Shown: one piece after another, positions 13,862 through 17,536 of the stretch
Numbering within the stretch: position 1 is the first letter of the stretch
Layout: every line of letters begins with the position of its first letter
Source of the DNA: Gammaproteobacteria bacterium
Lineage (GTDB): Bacteria; Pseudomonadota; Gammaproteobacteria; S012-40
DNA length: 17,536 nucleotides
Reading direction: 5' to 3'
Assembly: GCA_029864945.1 (NCBI GenBank)
Contig: JAOTSL010000026.1
Location: 1-17,536 of the forward strand
Notes under the pieces: model-generated
Databases searched by the model: none
Seen by the model: only the letters and a program-made list of their open reading frames with translations
Told to the model about the DNA's origin: nothing
Program-made: the position numbers and the translations under genes

Positions 13862-13967
13862 GATTTTGGGCAAATGTTATAGCCCTGTCAGTAATTGTTA
13901 GCGCAAATCTGAGTTTCAACTTCAGTAAAGCAGTGGCTAAGCAATACTCATTAAATAGCAAGCAAGT

Positions 13968-14315
13968 ATGACTATCGACCAAACCTTCCCTCGGTCCGCC
14001 CGTCTTACATCCCCCGATGATTTCAAAACTGTATTTAAAAATGCTAATAGACTGAATTTTAAAGAGTTTACTGTGTATGTATTACAAAATAATCGACCAG
14101 AATCACGGCTTGGATTGGCAATATCAAAAAAATCAGCAAAAAAAGCAGTATCTAGAAATCTGATAAAGCGTATAATTCGCGACAGTTTTCGAAAAAGACG
14201 AAATAAACTGAAAGGTTGGGATATTGTTTTTGTTTCGCGTGTTGCCGCGGTTAAGATGACTAATTCAGAACTTGAAGTTTTAACAGTAAAAGTCTGGAAG
14301 CGATTAGAGTCATGA
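13968..14315 (+). CDS. rnpA: Ribonuclease P protein component
   Basis: The protein cofactor of RNase P, which trims 5' leaders from pre-tRNAs with the catalytic RNA. Family hallmarks are RLGLAISKK (47-55) and the RNR-type segment SRNLIKRIIRDSFR (62-75), where the usual RNR reads RNL. The 115 residues and basic composition are normal. The stop overlaps the yidD start (ATGA). The ribosome-binding site is weak. The gap to rpmH is 161 bases, long for this pair, and holds a terminator. Two runs of seven A within the gene (around 14125-14145) are potential slippage points, but the frame is intact. Confidence 0.96.
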   Translation: MTIDQTFPRSARLTSPDDFKTVFKNANRLNFKEFTVYVLQNNRPESRLGLAISKKSAKKAVSRNLIKRIIRDSFRKRRNKLKGWDIVFVSRVAAVKMTNSELEVLTVKVWKRLES

Positions 14316-14557
14316 TGAGAAAACTGATTACAGGGCCAATTTGGGCTTATCGTTATTTTATTAGTCCTTTTTTAGGGTCTAATTGCCGGTATTACCCAAG
14401 TTGTTCTGCGTACGCGATAGAATCAGTTGAACAACATGGTGCGTTACGAGGAGGGTGGATGGCCATTAAGCGAATTTTTCGTTGTCATCCATGGCATGAG
14501 GGGGGAGTTGATCCCGTGCCCGAAAATATTAACAAACGAGACACTAAACAGAAATAA
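14312..14557 (+). CDS. yidD: Membrane protein insertion efficiency factor YidD
   Basis: An 81-residue membrane-associated protein that assists YidC-dependent insertion. The family core CRYYPSCSAYAIESVEQHG and the later RCHPWHEGGVDPVP are present, and the N-terminus is the usual amphipathic LITGPIWAYRYFISPFLG. It overlaps rnpA by four bases (ATGA), indicating translational coupling, and is followed by yidC after two bases. ATG 14315 is an alternative start one codon later in the MM pair. Confidence 0.97.
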   Translation: MMRKLITGPIWAYRYFISPFLGSNCRYYPSCSAYAIESVEQHGALRGGWMAIKRIFRCHPWHEGGVDPVPENINKRDTKQK

Positions 14558-14559
14558 TA

Positions 14560-16254
14560 ATGGATAATCAAAGACTTATACTATTCCTGGCGCTGGCTAT
14601 TGTAACCCTATTGTTATGGGATTCTTGGGAAGGAAAATTTAACCCTCAGCCACAAAGCACTGTTCAATCTGATAGATCACTAACAGAACAGGTTCCCACA
14701 GTCTCTTCATCTGGCACTTCTTCGGTACCTGGGTTAGCCTCAGAGTTGGCGAGAGATATCCCTGAAGTAGAAACAACAACAGACAAGCCCGCTATTAATG
14801 CAAAAACTTCGGTGGGAAGTAATACGCGAATCCGCGTTGTTACTGATAATCTAGATATGGATATTGATTCGAAGGGCGGTGATTTGCGCCGAGTATTCTT
14901 ATTGAAATATCCAATTTCTCAAGAAAAGAAAAACGAGCCCTACCCATTTCTTGACGATAATCTACCCCAGCTCTATATTGCGCAATCAGGTCTACTTTCT
15001 ACTGAATCAGCGCCTGACCATCACGCGATATATTCAGTTGATAAAACAGATTATGTAATGGAAGCCGGCCAAGATTTGAGAGTGCCTCTTATCTGGACGA
15101 GTGAAGACGGCAAAATCACCGTCAAGAAAACATACATTTTTAGAAGTAATGATTATCTGATTGATGTTACTCATGAAGTAATAAATAACAGCGATCAGGA
15201 ATGGCGCGGACGTGCTTATAGTCAGTTACAGCGTAATGAGTATGATGAGCCAGGAAAATCTCGTTTGTTGTATACCTTTACTGGTGGTGCCTTTTCTACA
15301 CTGGATAACGCATATCAAAAAATTAATTTTGATGAAATGTCTGAGTGGCGCGCAGAACAAAGTTACTCAAAAGGTGGCTGGGTTGGCATGTTGCAACACT
15401 ATTTTGTGGCTGCATGGATTCCTGAAAAAGAAAGCCTGAATCATTTTTATACGCGTTCAATTGACGATACACGCTTTATTATTGGTATGACTGGTAAAGA
15501 AAATATTGTTCCGGCAAACAGTTCTAAGGTATTTAGCCGTAGCCTATATGTAGGCCCTAAAGATCAGGCTCGTATGGCAGAAATAGCTGACAATCTTAAT
15601 CTTACGGTTGATTACGGTATTTTAACTTTTATCGCGAAACCTATTTTTTGGTTACTAGGGACTATTCACGGATATGTTGGTAACTGGGGTTGGGCGATAA
15701 TATTTGTTACATTAACTATTAAACTGATTTTTTATAAATTGTCTGCAGCAAGTTATCGTTCAATGGCAAATATGAGAAAAATCGCACCTAAGTTTCAGTC
15801 AATTCGTGATCGATTCGGCGATGATAAACAGCGCATGAGTCAGGCCATGATGGAGCTGTATAAGAAAGAAAAAGTAAATCCAATGAGTGGTTGCTGGCCG
15901 ATGTTGGTGCAGATACCCGTATTTATTTCTTTGTATTGGGTGTTACTGGAAAGTGTTGAGCTACGCCAGGCTCCGTTTATGTTATGGATAGAAGATTTAT
16001 CGACTAAAGACCCATACTATATCTTGCCGATATTAATGGGAGTATCTATGTGGTTTCAGCAAAAACTAAGTGCTAATCCATCTTTGGATCCAATGCATCA
16101 GAAAATTATGCAGTTTTTGCCGATTATTTTTACATTCTTTTTTATGTTGTTCCCAGCTGGTCTGGTGCTTTATTGGGTTGTTAATTCAATTCTTTCAATT
16201 CTTCAGCAGTGGTACATTACTCGACAAATTGAAGGTGCTACAGAAAAACCGTAA
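14560..16254 (+). CDS. yidC: Membrane protein insertase YidC
   Basis: An inner-membrane insertase acting alone or with SecYEG. At 564 residues it is the long Gram-negative type. It has an N-terminal TM helix (about 5-20), a large periplasmic P1 domain (about 90-345), then the conserved core. Core helices lie around 352-372 with 376-393, 446-464, 486-500 and 519-546. Lys388, in TLTIKLIFYKLSAASYRSMANMRK, takes the place of the conserved hydrophilic-groove Arg (E. coli Arg366), a substitution I believe is common in relatives. The cytoplasmic hairpin APKFQSIRDRFGDDKQRMSQAMMELYKKEKVNPMSGC is typical. The gene starts two bases after yidD and is closed by a strong terminator, making rpmH/rnpA-yidD-yidC one unit. 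Confidence 0.98.
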   Translation: MDNQRLILFLALAIVTLLLWDSWEGKFNPQPQSTVQSDRSLTEQVPTVSSSGTSSVPGLASELARDIPEVETTTDKPAINAKTSVGSNTRIRVVTDNLDMDIDSKGGDLRRVFLLKYPISQEKKNEPYPFLDDNLPQLYIAQSGLLSTESAPDHHAIYSVDKTDYVMEAGQDLRVPLIWTSEDGKITVKKTYIFRSNDYLIDVTHEVINNSDQEWRGRAYSQLQRNEYDEPGKSRLLYTFTGGAFSTLDNAYQKINFDEMSEWRAEQSYSKGGWVGMLQHYFVAAWIPEKESLNHFYTRSIDDTRFIIGMTGKENIVPANSSKVFSRSLYVGPKDQARMAEIADNLNLTVDYGILTFIAKPIFWLLGTIHGYVGNWGWAIIFVTLTIKLIFYKLSAASYRSMANMRKIAPKFQSIRDRFGDDKQRMSQAMMELYKKEKVNPMSGCWPMLVQIPVFISLYWVLLESVELRQAPFMLWIEDLSTKDPYYILPILMGVSMWFQQKLSANPSLDPMHQKIMQFLPIIFTFFFMLFPAGLVLYWVVNSILSILQQWYITRQIEGATEKP

Positions 16255-16275
16255 ATTTAGGTTTGCGTCGCACAT

Positions 16276-16316
16276 CGAAAAACCTCAGTAACAAGCGTTG
16301 CTGAGGTTTTTCGCTT
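16276..16316 (+). terminator. Intrinsic terminator after yidC
   Basis: A perfect 13-bp stem (CGAAAAACCTCAG / CTGAGGTTTTTCG) with a 12-base loop; the T-run is in the 3' arm. A second short hairpin (TCGCTT-CTT-AAGCGA, 16311-16325) overlaps its end. Confidence 0.9.
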
Positions 16317-16362
16317 CTTAAGCGAACTAAAATACAGAAACCGTAAAAAGTACAAAACTAGA

Positions 16363-17536
16363 ATGTTTAAAGGTCAAAACGATATTATTGCTGCTCAAGC
16401 AACTCCGCCAGGTAACGCAGGTGTGGGAATCATACGTCTATCTGGCCGAAATTTATCGGATATCACATTTAAAATATTAGAAAAACAGCCGAAACCTAGA
16501 GTCGCAGAATACTTACCTTTTTACGATGAACATAAGAGTCCAATTGATTTGGGACTAGCCATTAGTTTTCCTGGGCCTAATTCTTTTACTGGGGAAGATG
16601 TATTGGAGTTGCATGGCCATGGTGGCCAGGTAATTATGGACATACTATTGAAACGAGTTGTGAGTTGCGGCGCTCGAATAGCGGAGCCAGGTGAGTTTTC
16701 ATACCGCGCTTTTATGAATGATAAGATAGATCTCGCACAAGCGGAGGCAATCTCGGATTTAATAAATGCTTCGACTGAAGAGGCGGCTCGTTCTGCTATT
16801 CGATCGTTGAAGGGTGATTTTTCAGAAAGAATACACGACCTTTTACATAAACTCATTCATACAAGAATGTATGTAGAGTCAGCTATTGATTTTCCTGAAG
16901 AAGAAATTGATTTTCTTGCCGATGGTGAACTTGATCGTTTGATGAAAGATTTGATTGAAAACCTTAATCAAATTTTTTCAATAGCGAAACAAGGTCGTGT
17001 TTTAAATGAGGGTATGACGGTTGTTATCGCCGGTCAGCCTAATGCTGGAAAATCAAGCTTGTTAAATCAATTGGCAGGTTATGATGCGGCTATAGTGACA
17101 GATATTGCGGGCACGACTCGCGATGTTTTAAAAGAATCAATTAATATTGATGGAATGCCTTTACACATAATAGATACCGCAGGTTTACGTGAAGATGCAG
17201 ATACCGTTGAAAAAGAGGGTATTAAACGCGCGTGGAAAGAGATCGAATCAGCTGATCATATTATTCTTGTTGTGGATCACAGCAAAGGAATGACAAGTAA
17301 AGATCAGGAAATTCTTGCTCGTTTACCTGATCAACTTCCTGTAACGATTGTTTATAACAAAATAGATATTAACGGTCATAAGTCTGAAATTATTGTGGGC
17401 GAAAAAATATCAGAAGTTTATTTGTCTGCAAAGCATAACCAAGGCTTAGCGTTGTTGCTAGATCATCTAAAACAAGTGATGGGCTACCAGGGGAATTCAG
17501 ATGGTTTGTTCATTGCTCGTCACAGACATTTAAATG
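16363..17536 (+). CDS. mnmE: tRNA-modifying GTPase MnmE (5' part)
   Basis: A GTPase that works with MnmG to install the cmnm5 modification on U34 of certain tRNAs. The frame is open to the window end: about 391 of some 450 residues, missing the C-terminal helical end with the catalytic Cys motif. Seen are the N-terminal formyl-THF-binding domain start (DIIAAQATPPGNAGVGIIRLSG), LHGHGGQVIMD, and the G domain: G1 GQPNAGKSS (224-232), G2 DIAGTTRD (247-254), G3 DTAGL (271-275) and G4 NKID (332-335). ATG 16363 gives the family N-terminus; the ribosome-binding site is poor. It lies 108 bases after yidC beyond a terminator, so it needs its own promoter or read-through; I see no convincing promoter. 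Confidence 0.97.
   Translation, partial: MFKGQNDIIAAQATPPGNAGVGIIRLSGRNLSDITFKILEKQPKPRVAEYLPFYDEHKSPIDLGLAISFPGPNSFTGEDVLELHGHGGQVIMDILLKRVVSCGARIAEPGEFSYRAFMNDKIDLAQAEAISDLINASTEEAARSAIRSLKGDFSERIHDLLHKLIHTRMYVESAIDFPEEEIDFLADGELDRLMKDLIENLNQIFSIAKQGRVLNEGMTVVIAGQPNAGKSSLLNQLAGYDAAIVTDIAGTTRDVLKESINIDGMPLHIIDTAGLREDADTVEKEGIKRAWKEIESADHIILVVDHSKGMTSKDQEILARLPDQLPVTIVYNKIDINGHKSEIIVGEKISEVYLSAKHNQGLALLLDHLKQVMGYQGNSDGLFIARHRHLN

Noticed and set aside
13686..13982. 98-codon - strand open frame across rpmH and the rpmH-rnpA gap
   Set aside because: It overlaps rpmH and the intrinsic terminator. The composition is not protein-like and there is no ribosome-binding site.
1..17536. tRNA or rRNA genes, defence or biosynthetic clusters
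   Set aside because: No cloverleaf or rRNA core motifs were seen, and every substantial ORF is accounted for by core genes or small exported proteins.

Overview
This window is a chromosomal replication-origin neighbourhood of an AT-rich gammaproteobacterium. The evidence is the set dnaA-dnaN-recF-gyrB, an AT-rich dnaA-dnaN gap carrying DnaA boxes, rpmH-rnpA-yidD-yidC-mnmE on the other side of dnaA, and a glyS / gmhB / plsC block beyond gyrB. The last arrangement resembles the Pseudomonas origin region. GyrB has the long gammaproteobacterial form, and DnaN has the same length and C-terminus as the E. coli protein. I cannot name a genus from sequence alone.

Layout from left to right. Bases 1-5423 (+ strand): 3' part of glyS, a secreted beta-propeller protein of unknown function with a C-terminal membrane anchor, gmhB (LPS heptose synthesis; overlaps the previous gene), plsC (phospholipid acylation) and fbp (gluconeogenesis), closed by a strong intrinsic terminator. 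Bases 5494-6422 (+): two small exported proteins, one unrecognised and one little more than a peptidoglycan-binding domain. A 13-bp perfect stem at 6443-6473 ends transcription from both sides. Bases 6503-11126 (- strand): dnaN-recF-gyrB, with recF overlapping gyrB. Bases 11127-12009: the probable oriC. Bases 12010-13416 (-): dnaA. Bases 13566-16254 (+): a near-consensus sigma70 promoter, then rpmH, a terminator, rnpA, yidD and yidC. From 16363: mnmE, cut off by the window end.

Most genes are conserved core genes, and I found no undescribed defence, mobile or biosynthetic system. The noteworthy signals are in the replication and segregation DNA. First, the putative oriC contains two diverged tandem copies of a roughly 200-bp module, each with an AT tract and DnaA boxes at identical internal spacing. 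Second, two identical 16-bp perfect palindromes matching the ParB site parS lie inside recF, both in the same reading frame and both encoding Leu-Phe-His-Val-Lys-His. ParB loading would thus be placed about 1.3-3 kb from the origin within a coding sequence. Third, the origin region contains almost no GATC sites, which argues against E. coli-style Dam/SeqA control.
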